Assembly: GCF_000015265.1 (NCBI RefSeq)
Contig: NC_008699.1
Location: 2,914,001 to 2,978,000, forward strand
DNA: 64,000 bases
Reading direction: 5' to 3'
DNA from: Nocardioides sp. JS614
GTDB lineage: Bacteria; Actinomycetota; Actinomycetes; Propionibacteriales; Nocardioidaceae
In this document: positions 25,160 to 34,100 of the stretch, piece after piece
Numbering within the stretch: the stretch's first letter is position 1
Layout: every line of letters begins with the position of its first letter
The notes under the pieces: generated by a model
Database searches by the model: none
Told to the model about the DNA's origin: nothing
Seen by the model: only the letters and a program-made list of their open reading frames with translations
Position numbers and translations under genes: made by a program

Positions 25160-26629
25160 ATGCAGGACACGATCCCGGGCGTGCTCCGCGCTGCCGCGGA
25201 GCGGTTCGGCGACCACCCGGCGTACGTCGAGGGCGGGGTGACGACCAGCTTCACGGACCTGCTGGGGCGGGTGCGCCGGACGGCGGCGGGCTACCGCGCC
25301 CGCGGCCTGAGCCCGGGCGACCGGGTCGTGGTGTGGGCCCCCAACAGCGTCGACTGGGTCGTCGCCGCGCTCGCCGTCTCGTACGCCGGCGGCACCCTGG
25401 TGCCGGCGAACTCGCGCTACACCGGCCACGAGGTCGCCGACCTGGTCGACCGCACCGGGGCCGTGCTGGTCGTGGTCGCCGACGGGTTCCTCGGCCGGAC
25501 CCAGGTCGCCGACCTGCGCGCGGCCGGCGCGCTGCCCGGCGTGCGGGAGGTCATCGACCTGGCCCGGATCGCCGAGGTCGAGGCCGAGCCGGGCGTGATC
25601 GACGAGGTCGCCGCCGCGGTCTCCCCCGACGACGTCGCCGACATCCTGTTCACCTCCGGCACCACGGGCCGGCCCAAGGGCGCGATGTCCGCGCACCGGC
25701 AGACCGTCGGCGTGGCCCGTGCCTGGGGCTCGCTGGGCGGGGTGAGCACCGAGGACCGCTACCTGGTGGTCAACCCGTTCTTCCACTCGTTCGGCTACAA
25801 GGTCGGCATCGTCACCGGCCTGATCACCGGGGCGACCCTGTACCCGCTCGCGACGTTCGACCTGGACGAGACGATGCGGCTGATCGAGACGGAGCGGATC
25901 ACGGTGCTGCCGGGAGCCCCGACCATCTACCAGTCCCTGCTGTCCGCCCCGGGGCGCGCCGGGCGGGACCTCTCCTCGCTGCGGCTCGCGGTCACCGGAG
26001 CCGCCGTCGTACCCGTCGTGCTCATCGAGCGGATGCGCGAGGAGCTCGGCATCGACCACGTGGTGACGGCGTTCGGCATGACCGAGGCGGTCGTGGTCAC
26101 GATGTGCCGCGACGGCGACTCCGCCGAGACGGTGGCGACCACGTGCGGGCGCGCCATCCCCGGGATGGAGACGAGGATCGGCGCGCGGGGCGAGCTCCTG
26201 GTGCGCGGCGAGTTCGTGATGCTCGGCTACCTCGACGACCCCGCGGCGACCGCCGAGGCGATCGACGCGGAGGGCTGGCTGCACACCGGCGACGTCGGCG
26301 TGCTCGACGAGCACGGCAACCTCTCGATCACCGACCGGCTCAAGGACATGTACATCTGCGGCGGCTTCAACGTGTACCCCGCCGAGGTCGAGCAGGCGCT
26401 CGCCCGGATGGACGGCGTCGCCGACGTCGCCGTCGTCGGGGTCCCGGACGAGCGGCTGGGCGAGGTCGGGAAGGCGTACGTCGTCGGCGCGGTGACGCCC
26501 GACGAGGTGCTCGCCTTCGCCAAGGAGCGGCTCGCGAACTTCAAGGTCCCGCGGTCCGTCGAGGTGACCGACGCGCTGCCGCGCAACCTGTCCGGCAAGG
26601 TGCTGAAGAACGAGCTGAGGGGCTCCTGA
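25160..26629 (+). CDS. fadD3: HIP-CoA ligase FadD3
   Basis: A 489-residue ANL-superfamily acyl-CoA ligase. The ATP/AMP P-loop FTSGTTGRPKGAM is near 171-183. The A5-like motif is VTAFGMTEA, the A7 motif WLHTGDVG, the hinge DRLKDMYICGGFNVYPAE, and the catalytic Lys is in LPRNLSGKVLKNEL. FadD3 activates HIP, the product of rings A/B removal, to HIP-CoA, the KstR2 ligand. ATG 25160 lies just after GGAGG and the operator. An upstream ATG 25133 falls inside the operator and is less likely. Confidence 0.9.
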   Translation: MQDTIPGVLRAAAERFGDHPAYVEGGVTTSFTDLLGRVRRTAAGYRARGLSPGDRVVVWAPNSVDWVVAALAVSYAGGTLVPANSRYTGHEVADLVDRTGAVLVVVADGFLGRTQVADLRAAGALPGVREVIDLARIAEVEAEPGVIDEVAAAVSPDDVADILFTSGTTGRPKGAMSAHRQTVGVARAWGSLGGVSTEDRYLVVNPFFHSFGYKVGIVTGLITGATLYPLATFDLDETMRLIETERITVLPGAPTIYQSLLSAPGRAGRDLSSLRLAVTGAAVVPVVLIERMREELGIDHVVTAFGMTEAVVVTMCRDGDSAETVATTCGRAIPGMETRIGARGELLVRGEFVMLGYLDDPAATAEAIDAEGWLHTGDVGVLDEHGNLSITDRLKDMYICGGFNVYPAEVEQALARMDGVADVAVVGVPDERLGEVGKAYVVGAVTPDEVLAFAKERLANFKVPRSVEVTDALPRNLSGKVLKNELRGS

Positions 26630-27810
26630 TGGATCTGACCCTGTCCGCGCCGGAGCTCGCGTTCCGCGACGAGGCGCGCGCCTGGCTGGCCGCGAACGTG
26701 CCGGCGCAACCGCTGCCCTCGATGGACACCGCCGAGGGCTTCCGCGCCCACCAGGAGTGGGAGCGGCGGCTCGCCGAGGCCCGGTGGTCGGTCGTGTCCT
26801 GGCCCGAGGAGTACCACGGTCGCGAGGCCTCGCTCGTCGAGTGGGTGATCTTCGAGGAGGAGTACTACCGCGCCGGGGCACCGGGCCGGGTCAGCCAGAA
26901 CGGGATCTTCCTGCTCTCCCCGATCGTCTTCGACCACGGCACGAAGGAGCAGCAGGACCGGTTCCTGCCCGCGATGGCGACCGGCGAGCAGGTCTGGGCG
27001 CAGTGCTGGTCCGAGCCCGAGGCCGGCTCCGACCTGGCGGCGCTGCGGTCCACGGCCGTCCGCGACGACGCTCGCGGCGGCTGGGTGCTGAACGGGCAGA
27101 AGACCTGGTCCTCGCGGGCCTCCTTCGCCCACTGGGGCTTCGGGCTGTTCCGGTCCGACCCCGACGCCGAGCGGCACCGGGGGCTGACCTACTTCCTGTT
27201 CCCGCTCGACGCCGAGGGCATCACGGTCCGGCCGATCGCCCAGCTCGACGGCGAGGTCGGCTTCGCGGAGGTGTTCTTCTCGGACGTCTTCGTGCCGGAC
27301 TCCGACGTCCTGGGCGCGCCGGGTGACGGCTGGCGGGTCGCGATGTCGACGGCCGGCAACGAGCGCGGCCTGTCGCTGCGCTCCCCCGGCCGGTTCTGCG
27401 CCGCCGCCGACCGGCTGGTGGAGCTCTACCGGGAGCAGACGGGGGTTTCAAGGCTCGCTGGGCTCGCACCTCAACCGCCGTCCGCCGGTGCGGGCGTCGT
27501 GGACGCCTGGATCAAGGCCCAGGCCTACCGGCTCTACACCTGGGGCACGGTGACCCGGCTGGCCTCGGGCGGCGACCTGGGTGCCGCCGGGTCGGTCAAC
27601 AAGGTGTTCTGGTCCGAGCTCGACGTCGCGCTCCACGAGACCGCGCTCGACCTGCTCGGGCCGGAGGCCGAGGTGGAGTCGACCTGGCTGGACGGCTACA
27701 CGTTCTCGCTCTCGGGTCCGATCTACGCCGGCACCAACGAGATCCAGCGCAACATCGTCGCCGAGCGGATCCTCGGCCTGCCGCGCGAGGCCAGGGGGGC
27801 AGCCAAGTGA
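26629..27810 (+). CDS. fadE31: Acyl-CoA dehydrogenase FadE31
   Basis: A 393-residue acyl-CoA dehydrogenase: QCWSEPEAGSDLAALRST, WVLNGQKTWSSRASFAHW and C-terminal GPIYAGTNEIQRNIVAERILGLP. In mycobacteria FadE31 pairs with FadE32 or FadE33 as a heterotetramer. The ATG overlaps the fadD3 stop by one base. About residues 272-286 read GVSRLAGLAPQPPS and derive from a 33-bp interspersed repeat inserted in frame in a surface-like linker (27444-27476). Confidence 0.88.
   Translation: MDLTLSAPELAFRDEARAWLAANVPAQPLPSMDTAEGFRAHQEWERRLAEARWSVVSWPEEYHGREASLVEWVIFEEEYYRAGAPGRVSQNGIFLLSPIVFDHGTKEQQDRFLPAMATGEQVWAQCWSEPEAGSDLAALRSTAVRDDARGGWVLNGQKTWSSRASFAHWGFGLFRSDPDAERHRGLTYFLFPLDAEGITVRPIAQLDGEVGFAEVFFSDVFVPDSDVLGAPGDGWRVAMSTAGNERGLSLRSPGRFCAAADRLVELYREQTGVSRLAGLAPQPPSAGAGVVDAWIKAQAYRLYTWGTVTRLASGGDLGAAGSVNKVFWSELDVALHETALDLLGPEAEVESTWLDGYTFSLSGPIYAGTNEIQRNIVAERILGLPREARGAAK
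27444..27476. repeat. Interspersed 33-bp repeat inside fadE31
   Basis: Begins GGTTTCAAGGCTCGC and ends GCTCGCACCTCAACC, with GGTT/AACC ends and an internal GCTCGC duplication. It resembles the GGTTTCGAGGCTCGC-type repeats that I recall as abundant between genes in Nocardioides. Here it is translated in frame without a stop. Repeat-class assignment is from memory. Confidence 0.55.
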
Positions 27811-28676
27811 GGTTCGTCCCCGACGACGATCAGCGCGACCTCGCGGCCGCGCTCGAGAGCCTGCTCGGCGCGGCCGACACCGTCGCCGTCGCCCGCGCCT
27901 GGGCCGACGGCGACCACGACCCGGGCCGGAAGCTCTGGGCCCGACTCGCGGAGCTGGGCGTCACCCAGCTCGCCACCGAGGCGACGCCGGTCGAGGTGTG
28001 CCTCGCCTTCGAGGCGCTCGGCCGGCACGCCGTGCCCGGCCCGTGGGTCGAGTCGGCGGCGTACCTCCCGATCGCGCTCGGCCAGGAGGTGGACGGCATC
28101 GCGACCGTGGCGCTGCCACCGGTCGTGCCCTACGCGCTCGACGCCGACATCGCCGACCGGGTGTACGTCGGCACCACGCCCGCCGAGTCCGTCGGCGAGG
28201 AGGTCGGCTCCGTCGACCGGACTCGCCACCTGTTCCCCGTCACCGGCTCGGGCGAGACCGACGAGGCGGCATTCGAGCTGGCGGTGCTCGCGACGGCCGC
28301 CCAGCTGCTCGGCGCCGGCGAGCGGATCCTGGCCGACACGGTGGCCTACGCCAAACAGCGCCGGCAGTTCGGCCGCGAGATCGGGTCCTATCAGGCGATC
28401 AAGCACGCCCTCGCCGACGTCCGGATCGCGCTCGACTTCGCGCGGCCGCTGGTGCTCGGCGCGGCGCTCGGCGAGGTGCCGGCCGCGGCCGCCAAGGTCG
28501 CCTGCGCGGACGCGGCGTACCTCTCCTCGCGCACCGGGCTCCAGGTCCACGGCGCGGTCGGCTACACCCAGGAGCTCGACCTGAGCCTGTGGCTGACCAA
28601 GGTCCGCGCGCTGGTCACCGCGTGGGGCACCCCCGCGTTCCACCGCGCGCGGCTGCTCGAGGGGCTGGTGGGCTGA
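27807..28676 (+). CDS. fadE32: Acyl-CoA dehydrogenase-like FadE32
   Basis: A 289-residue short acyl-CoA dehydrogenase subunit from GTG 27807, overlapping fadE31 by 4 nt. It keeps YAKQRRQFGREIGSYQAIKHALADV (near 182-206) and a LQVHGAVGYTQELDLSLWL segment. It lacks the long N-terminal FAD region of full-length members, as expected of one half of an alpha2-beta2 FadE. It probably partners FadE31 in C/D-ring beta-oxidation. Confidence 0.85.
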   Translation: MRFVPDDDQRDLAAALESLLGAADTVAVARAWADGDHDPGRKLWARLAELGVTQLATEATPVEVCLAFEALGRHAVPGPWVESAAYLPIALGQEVDGIATVALPPVVPYALDADIADRVYVGTTPAESVGEEVGSVDRTRHLFPVTGSGETDEAAFELAVLATAAQLLGAGERILADTVAYAKQRRQFGREIGSYQAIKHALADVRIALDFARPLVLGAALGEVPAAAAKVACADAAYLSSRTGLQVHGAVGYTQELDLSLWLTKVRALVTAWGTPAFHRARLLEGLVG

Positions 28677-29647
28677 TGGAGTTCGCCCTGTCCGAGGAGC
28701 AGCAGGAGCTCGCGGCCACCGTGCGCGGGCTGCTCGCCAAGCGGGCCGACCCCCGCGCCGCCTCCTTCGACGAGGCCCTGTGGCAGACGCTCTGCGAGCA
28801 GATCGGCGTCGCGGCGCTGGGCATCCCCGAGGAGTACGGCGGCGCCGGGTTCACCCTCTTCGAGGCCCTGGTCGCCCTCGAGGAGGTCGGCCGGTCGCTG
28901 GCGCCCTCGCCCCTGCTCGGCTCGCTGCTGGCCTCGGAAGCGCTGCTCGCCGGCGCCGACGAGGACGCCAAGCAGCGGCTGCTGCCGCGGCTGGCGGCCG
29001 GTGAGGTCGGGGCGCTCGCCGACGGCGCAGACGCGGCCGACGTGCTCGACGGTGACCACGCGGCGGTGCTCGTGGTGGCCACCGACGACGGCCTGTTCGA
29101 GGTCGCCCCCGAGACGGCCGACCGCTCCTGGACGCCGTCCATGGACCAGACGATCCGGCTCGCGACGGTCCGCTCCGACCTGTCCGCGGCGACCCGGGTC
29201 GGGGCCGGTCCGGCGGCCCGCGACCGGGCCCGGCTGGTCGGGGCCGTCGGCTGCGCCACCCTCGCCGTCGGTGGCGCGGCCCGGGCCCTGGAGATGACCG
29301 TGGCGTACTCGAAGGAGCGGGTCCAGTTCGGCCGGCCGATCGGCTCGTTCCAGGCGCTCAAGCACCGGATGGCCGACATGCACGTCCGGCTCGAGATGGC
29401 CCGCTCGGCCTCCTGGGCCGCGTCGTACGCCGTCGCGGCCGGCACCGACGACGCCGAGCAGCTCGCGCACGTCGCCAAGGCCTACTGCAGCGAGGCGTTC
29501 GCGAACATCGCGGGCGAGACCGTCCAGCTGCACGGCGGCATCGCGATCACCTGGGAGCACGACGCCCACCTGGTCCTCAAGCGCGCCCACGCGCTCGGCC
29601 AGCTGTACGGACCTCCGCACGCCCACCGGGCCGCCGTGGCACTCTGA
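28676..29647 (+). CDS. fadE33: Acyl-CoA dehydrogenase FadE33
   Basis: A 323-residue acyl-CoA dehydrogenase. IPEEYGGAGFTLFEALVALEEVGR is at about 42-65, YSKERVQFGRPIGSFQALKHRMADM mid-protein, and ETVQLHGGIAITWEHDAHLVLKRA near the end. The ATG overlaps the fadE32 stop by one base. It is the last steroid gene of the fadD3 operon. Confidence 0.88.
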   Translation: MEFALSEEQQELAATVRGLLAKRADPRAASFDEALWQTLCEQIGVAALGIPEEYGGAGFTLFEALVALEEVGRSLAPSPLLGSLLASEALLAGADEDAKQRLLPRLAAGEVGALADGADAADVLDGDHAAVLVVATDDGLFEVAPETADRSWTPSMDQTIRLATVRSDLSAATRVGAGPAARDRARLVGAVGCATLAVGGAARALEMTVAYSKERVQFGRPIGSFQALKHRMADMHVRLEMARSASWAASYAVAAGTDDAEQLAHVAKAYCSEAFANIAGETVQLHGGIAITWEHDAHLVLKRAHALGQLYGPPHAHRAAVAL

Positions 29648-29650
29648 GGC

Positions 29651-30295
29651 ATGCGCACGACGGGCACGGTCCGGTCCTGGAGCGACGGTGAGGGCTGGGG
29701 AGTCATCGACTCCCCCGACACCCCGGGCGGGTGCTGGGCGCACTTCTCCGCGCTGCGGATGGACGGCTTCAAGGGCCTGGTGCCCGGCCAGGCGGTGGTG
29801 CTCGACTGCGAGGAGGCGGCCCAGGACGGCTACGACTTCCGCGCCACGGTCGTCTGGCCGGGTGGGACGCCGGCGACCTCGGCGTACTCCAGCGGGCTGG
29901 ACGTGACCCTCGACGGCGGCCCGGCGCCGATCCGGGTGTTCCGGCCCGCCGACCTGGTCGGTGCCGACCCGACGCCGGGGATGGACCGGCAGCGGGCCTT
30001 CGAGCTGCCGCTGGTGTGGACCGGCCAGGTCGAGACCGCGCCCGGCGTCGTCTCCGGCTGGCACCACCACGACATCAACGAGTCGAGCCTCTACATCGTG
30101 CGCGGGCTGCTGCGCTTCGAGTTCGAGGGCCACGACGGGTACGTCGAAGCCGGGCCGGGCGACTTCGTCCACGTGCCGTCGTTCACCGTCCACCGCGAGA
30201 GCAACCCGCTCGACGAGCCGTCGCTCGCGGTGATCGTCCGGGCCGGCGGCGGGACGCCCACCGTCAACGTCGCCCCGCCGGAGGGCCGGTCCTAG
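29651..30295 (+). CDS. Cold-shock-domain / cupin fusion protein
   Basis: A 214-residue two-domain protein. Residues 1 to about 68 are a cold-shock (OB-fold) domain: GTVRSWSDGEGWGVIDSPDT, CWAHFSAL, DGFKGLVPGQAVVLDCE. Residues about 110-205 are a cupin with SGWHHHDINESSLYIVRG and a second half FVHVPSFTVHRE, supplying metal-ligand His/Glu. It follows fadE33 by 3 nt and may be in the KstR2-controlled transcript. No function is known to me; the single-stranded nucleic-acid domain joined to a small-molecule barrel is unusual. Confidence 0.75.
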   Translation: MRTTGTVRSWSDGEGWGVIDSPDTPGGCWAHFSALRMDGFKGLVPGQAVVLDCEEAAQDGYDFRATVVWPGGTPATSAYSSGLDVTLDGGPAPIRVFRPADLVGADPTPGMDRQRAFELPLVWTGQVETAPGVVSGWHHHDINESSLYIVRGLLRFEFEGHDGYVEAGPGDFVHVPSFTVHRESNPLDEPSLAVIVRAGGGTPTVNVAPPEGRS

Positions 30296-30316
30296 CAGGC
30301 GGTCCTAGCAGCCGGG

Positions 30317-31006
30317 TCAGCGGCGGTCGGTGCCGCGGTACTCGCCGCGGTAGAACAGCAGCGGGCCGACCGCGGCGGCGTCGTCGTCGGTGATCAGGTC
30401 GATCACGCGCCCGATCACGATGTAGTGGTCGCCGGCCGCGTGCACCTGGTGGATCGTGCAGTCGACGTGGGCCAGGGCGCCCTCGAGCATCGGCGACCCG
30501 GTGCCCGGCGACGGGGTCCACTTCACGTCCGCGAACTTGTCGGCGCCGCGGCTGGCCATCGTGTTCGAGAGCTCGGCCTGGTCCGCGGCGAGGAAGTTCA
30601 CGCAGAACTTGCCCGAGCGCTGGATCAGCGGCCAGGCCCGCGAGGTCTTGGCGGGGATGAACAGCACCAGCGGCGGGTCCAGGGAGACGCTCGAGAACGA
30701 CTGGCAGGTCAGGCCGACCGGCTCGTCGCCGCTGATCCCGGTGACGACGGTGACGCCGGAGCCGAACCGGCCGAGCACGTCGCGGAACCGCCGGGCCGCC
30801 GCCATGGTCTCGGGGTCGTCGCGGACGGCGACGTCCTCGCCGGGACGGAACTCGAAGTCGATGTCCTGGTCGCCGAGCCACGAGCTGATCAGCTCCGGGC
30901 TCGGCCAGGTCTCGCGCGCGTCCGGGCTCATGCCCTCCGGGATCTCACGGCTCGGCTCGGAGGTCATGTGGTCGAGTTTCTCACTGCTCCCGAAATCGCT
31001 GGGCAT
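30317..31006 (-). CDS. hsaB: Flavin reductase HsaB
   Basis: A 229-residue FMN/FAD reductase of the flavin-reductase-like domain family, matching HsaB from about residue 65: FGSGVTVVTGI, GLTCQSFSSVSLDPPLVLFIP, FCVNFLA, ending LLFYRGEYR. It supplies reduced flavin to HsaA. About 45 more N-terminal residues are present than in the 187-residue mycobacterial protein; ATG 30967 (MTSEPS) would remove 13 of them. It is the last gene of hsaA-hsaD-hsaC-hsaB, 3 nt after hsaC. Confidence 0.87.
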   Translation of the reverse strand: MPSDFGSSEKLDHMTSEPSREIPEGMSPDARETWPSPELISSWLGDQDIDFEFRPGEDVAVRDDPETMAAARRFRDVLGRFGSGVTVVTGISGDEPVGLTCQSFSSVSLDPPLVLFIPAKTSRAWPLIQRSGKFCVNFLAADQAELSNTMASRGADKFADVKWTPSPGTGSPMLEGALAHVDCTIHQVHAAGDHYIVIGRVIDLITDDDAAAVGPLLFYRGEYRGTDRR

Positions 31007-31009
31007 CGC

Positions 31010-31912
31010 TCACCCGGCCGCCGCGCCGAAGTCGTGGCCCCAGTACGACACCGCGGTCGACTCCCGCGCCACCCAGCGCGCGTCGTCGACGGTGAGCCCG
31101 TCGGTGCCGAACTCGACGTCGAAGCCGCCCGGCGACCTCACGTAGAAGGAGATCATCTCGTCGTTCATGTGCCGCCCGAGCGTCGCCGACAGCGGCGCCC
31201 GGTGCTTGCGCACCCGCTCGAGCGCGCGGCCGACGTGGTCCAGCTCGTCGACCTCCAGCATGATGTGGACGCACTTGGCCGGGTTGGGCATCGGCAGGAA
31301 CGCCAACGAGTGGTGGCGCGGGTTCACCCCGAGGAACCGCAGCCACACCTTCGACCCCGGCTCCTTGCCGACGAACTCCCCCGGCATGCTCATCGAGTCG
31401 CGCAGCCGGAACCCGAGCACGTCGGTGTAGAACCGCAGCGCCTCGACGTCGTCGAGCACCGGCAGCACGATGTGGCCCATCCCCTGGTCGCCGGTCACGA
31501 ACTTCGCGGCGTACGGCGTCACCACGGGGCGGGACTCGTAGCTGATGCCGTGGAACAGCTCGAAGACGTTGTCCCACGGGTCGCTGAACCGGACCAGCTC
31601 CTGCACCCGGCGCTCGTCGAGCTCCTCACGGGTGCCCTCCTCGAAGTCGACCCCCGCCTTCTGCAGGTGCTCGCGGGCCTCCTGCAGCGCGCGGTGGTCG
31701 GCGACCTCCCAGCCCACGCAGGCGAGCTGGTCGACGTCGGCCGGGAACACGACCAGCCGCGCGGAGACCTCGTCGATGCGCCAGTACTGGTGCTCAGGGT
31801 CGGGCCCACGGCCGGCGGCGAGCCCGAGGACCTTGCCCGCGAAGGTCTCCCACCGGGACAGGTCGGTGCTGGCCACGCGGACGTAGCCCATGGACTTGAT
31901 GTCGATGGTCAC
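31010..31912 (-). CDS. hsaC: Extradiol dioxygenase HsaC
   Basis: A 300-residue type I extradiol ring-cleavage dioxygenase, the same length as M. tuberculosis HsaC. Fe(II) ligands by position are H147 (GDQGMGH), H216 (CVHIMLE) and E267 (FDVEFGTDG). It opens the catecholic ring A of 3,4-DHSA. GTG 31912 overlaps the hsaD stop (GTGA), implying coupled translation. Confidence 0.93.
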   Translation of the reverse strand: MTIDIKSMGYVRVASTDLSRWETFAGKVLGLAAGRGPDPEHQYWRIDEVSARLVVFPADVDQLACVGWEVADHRALQEAREHLQKAGVDFEEGTREELDERRVQELVRFSDPWDNVFELFHGISYESRPVVTPYAAKFVTGDQGMGHIVLPVLDDVEALRFYTDVLGFRLRDSMSMPGEFVGKEPGSKVWLRFLGVNPRHHSLAFLPMPNPAKCVHIMLEVDELDHVGRALERVRKHRAPLSATLGRHMNDEMISFYVRSPGGFDVEFGTDGLTVDDARWVARESTAVSYWGHDFGAAAG

Positions 31913-32817
31913 GACTCCCCCTCGGGGCGCTCGACGTGCCGGGCCAGGAACGCGATGGAGACCTCGGCGAACTCGTCGGCGGCCTCGACCTGCGCCCAGT
32001 GCCCGCAGTTCGCGAAGACATGCAGCTGGGCCTTCGGGATCAGCTTGAGGGCGGCGAACGCGCCGTCGAGCGGGTTGACCCGGTCCTCGCGGCCCCAGGT
32101 CAGCAGGGTGTGCTTGCGCAGCCGGTGCGCCTCGCGCCAGAGCATGCCGTCCTCGGCCGTCTCGGGGTTCCAGAAGGACATCCCCATCGAGCGCATCGCG
32201 TCCTGGGCGCCGGGGGCGGTCGCGTCGGCGAACCGCTCCTCGACCAGCTCGTCGGTGACCAGCCGCTGGTCGACCACCATCGTCGAGATGAACGCCCGCA
32301 GGTTCTCCCGCGTCGGCTCGGCCCCGAAGTCCATCAGCCGCTGCACGCCCTCGGTCGGGTCGGCGTGGAACAGGTTGAGCGAGAGCCCGCCGGGACCCAT
32401 CAGGACCAGCCGCCCGACGCGGTCGGGGTGGTCGAGCGCGAGCCGCATCGCCGTACCGCCGCCGAGGCTGTTGCCGAGCAGGTGCACCCGGTCGATGCCG
32501 AGCTCGTCGAGCAGCGCGACCACGTGGTCGGCGGAGTGGCGGTAGTAGTTGCCGACGACCGGTGGCTTGTCGGAGGCGCCGAAGCCGGGCTGGTCGACGA
32601 GCAGGGTGCGGAACGACGCGGCGAACCTCGGCAGCGCGCTGCCGAAGTTCGACCACGCCGATGCTCCCGGCCCACCGCCGTGCAGCATCACGAGCGGCAG
32701 CCCGCCGCCGACCGGCGCCCCGGTCGCGGAGGTCGCCGCGGTCCCGGCCTCGTAGTAGCTGAGCGTGATGTCCTTCGCCTTGGCGGAGCGCTGCGCGCTC
32801 TCCTTCGTGAGAGCCAA
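31909..32817 (-). CDS. hsaD: C-C bond hydrolase HsaD
   Basis: A 302-residue alpha/beta hydrolase of the meta-cleavage product family. The oxyanion motif HGGGPGASAWSNF is near 46-58. The nucleophile is S117 in GNSLGGGTAM. The acid is in TWGREDRVNP and the His in NCGHWAQVE. It splits 4,9-DSHA into HIP and a C6 dienoate. The start is TTG 32817, one base after the hsaA stop, since no ATG or GTG occurs at a suitable place. It overlaps hsaC by 4 nt. Confidence 0.92.
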   Translation of the reverse strand: MALTKESAQRSAKAKDITLSYYEAGTAATSATGAPVGGGLPLVMLHGGGPGASAWSNFGSALPRFAASFRTLLVDQPGFGASDKPPVVGNYYRHSADHVVALLDELGIDRVHLLGNSLGGGTAMRLALDHPDRVGRLVLMGPGGLSLNLFHADPTEGVQRLMDFGAEPTRENLRAFISTMVVDQRLVTDELVEERFADATAPGAQDAMRSMGMSFWNPETAEDGMLWREAHRLRKHTLLTWGREDRVNPLDGAFAALKLIPKAQLHVFANCGHWAQVEAADEFAEVSIAFLARHVERPEGES

Positions 32818-32818
32818 C

Positions 32819-33985
32819 TCAGTACATCCCCGGGTCGATCTTGTGCCCGAACTCGTGCGCGCCGTACATCTGCAGCGCCCGCTCGGGGTCGTTGGCGGCG
32901 TGCACCCGGCCGGCGTGGGCGTCGCGCCAGGCGCGCTGCAGGTAGGTGCCGGTCGCGAGCGCGCGGCCGCCGGAGGCCTCGAACAGCGAGTCGATCGCGT
33001 CGATCGCGCGCTGGGTGCCGAGCACCTGGTCGCGGCGCACCTTGAGCCGCAGGCCGAGCGGGATCTTCTCCCCGCGCGCGACGCAGGCCTGCTCCTCGCG
33101 GATGTTGTTGACCAGCAGCGCCCACGCGGCGTCGATGTCGGAGGAGGCCTTCGCGATCCGGACGGCCGCGAACGGGTCGAGCGAGGCCTTCTCACCGAGG
33201 TACGCCGCGCGCACCCGCTTCTGCTGCATCTCGACGTGCTCGGCGTACGCGCCCAGCGCCATGCCGATGATCGGCGTGGTGATCGTGCCGGTGAAGATCG
33301 AGTGGAAGGGCAGCTTGTAGAGGTCGGAGGGGTTCTGCTCCTGGCCCGGGCCGAAGCAGCGGCCGGTGTCCCCCATCGAGAGCGTGAACTCCTCGGGGAC
33401 GAACACGTCCTCCACCACGATGTCGTTGGAGCCGGTGCCGGACAGGCCGACGACGTTCCAGACGTCGTTGATCGTGTAGTTCTCGCGCGGCACCAGGAAG
33501 GTCTTGAAGTCCACGACCTGGCCCTCGTCGTTGAACACCAGGCCGCCGAGCAGCACCCAGCTGCAGTGGTCGCACCCGGAGGAGAAGCTCCACTTGCCGG
33601 ACAGGGTGTAGCCGCCGTCAGCGACCAGCGCCTTGCCGGTCGGGGCGTACGACGAGCTCACCCGGGTCGCGGTGTCCGCGCCCCACACGGCCTGCTGGGC
33701 CCGGTCGGGGAACAGCGCGATCTGCCACGGGTGGACGCCGACCACGCTGGAGACCCAGCCGGTGGAGCCGCACGCGCCGGCGATGTCGCGCACCGCGGTG
33801 TAGAAGTCGACGGGGTCGGCCTCGTGGCCGTCGAACCTCCGGGGCTGGAGCAGCCGGAAGAACCCGACCTCCTCGAGCTCCTTGATCGAGGCATCGGGGA
33901 CGACGCGAAGACGCTCGGCCTCGTCGGCCCGCTCCCGGATCCCGGGCAGCAGGTCACGGACGCCATCGAGAACAGCCTGGGACAT
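32819..33985 (-). CDS. hsaA: Flavin-dependent hydroxylase HsaA
   Basis: A 388-residue group D flavin monooxygenase with the acyl-CoA dehydrogenase fold. Features are GACGSTGWVSSVVGVHPWQ near 71-89, GKWSFSSGCDHCSWVLLGG and a C-terminal RAWRDAHAGRVHA. It hydroxylates 3-HSA to the catechol 3,4-DHSA using reduced flavin from HsaB. It heads the hsaADCB operon, 34 nt downstream of a KstR site. Confidence 0.93.
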   Translation of the reverse strand: MSQAVLDGVRDLLPGIRERADEAERLRVVPDASIKELEEVGFFRLLQPRRFDGHEADPVDFYTAVRDIAGACGSTGWVSSVVGVHPWQIALFPDRAQQAVWGADTATRVSSSYAPTGKALVADGGYTLSGKWSFSSGCDHCSWVLLGGLVFNDEGQVVDFKTFLVPRENYTINDVWNVVGLSGTGSNDIVVEDVFVPEEFTLSMGDTGRCFGPGQEQNPSDLYKLPFHSIFTGTITTPIIGMALGAYAEHVEMQQKRVRAAYLGEKASLDPFAAVRIAKASSDIDAAWALLVNNIREEQACVARGEKIPLGLRLKVRRDQVLGTQRAIDAIDSLFEASGGRALATGTYLQRAWRDAHAGRVHAANDPERALQMYGAHEFGHKIDPGMY

Positions 33986-34019
33986 CGCAGCTCCTGTCGT
34001 GGTCGGACAGGAGCAATAC

Positions 34020-34033
34020 TAGAACACGTTCTT
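34020..34033. promoter_or_regulatory. KstR operator upstream of hsaADCB
   Basis: TAGAACACGTTCTT matches the KstR consensus TNNAACNNGTTNNA at all but the final base. It lies 34 nt before the hsaA ATG. Confidence 0.82.
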
Positions 34034-34100
34034 GTTTTGGTCGAGACGGCGCGCGCCCGCACCGGTCGAGTGCAGGCCGGGCGCAGGGCCGGGCGGCGGA

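Noticed and set aside
23930..26881. A 983-codon minus-strand frame over fadE30 and fadD3
   Set aside because: The true protein starts at GTG 25111. The rest is antisense to fadD3/fadE31 and would run across the KstR2 operator.
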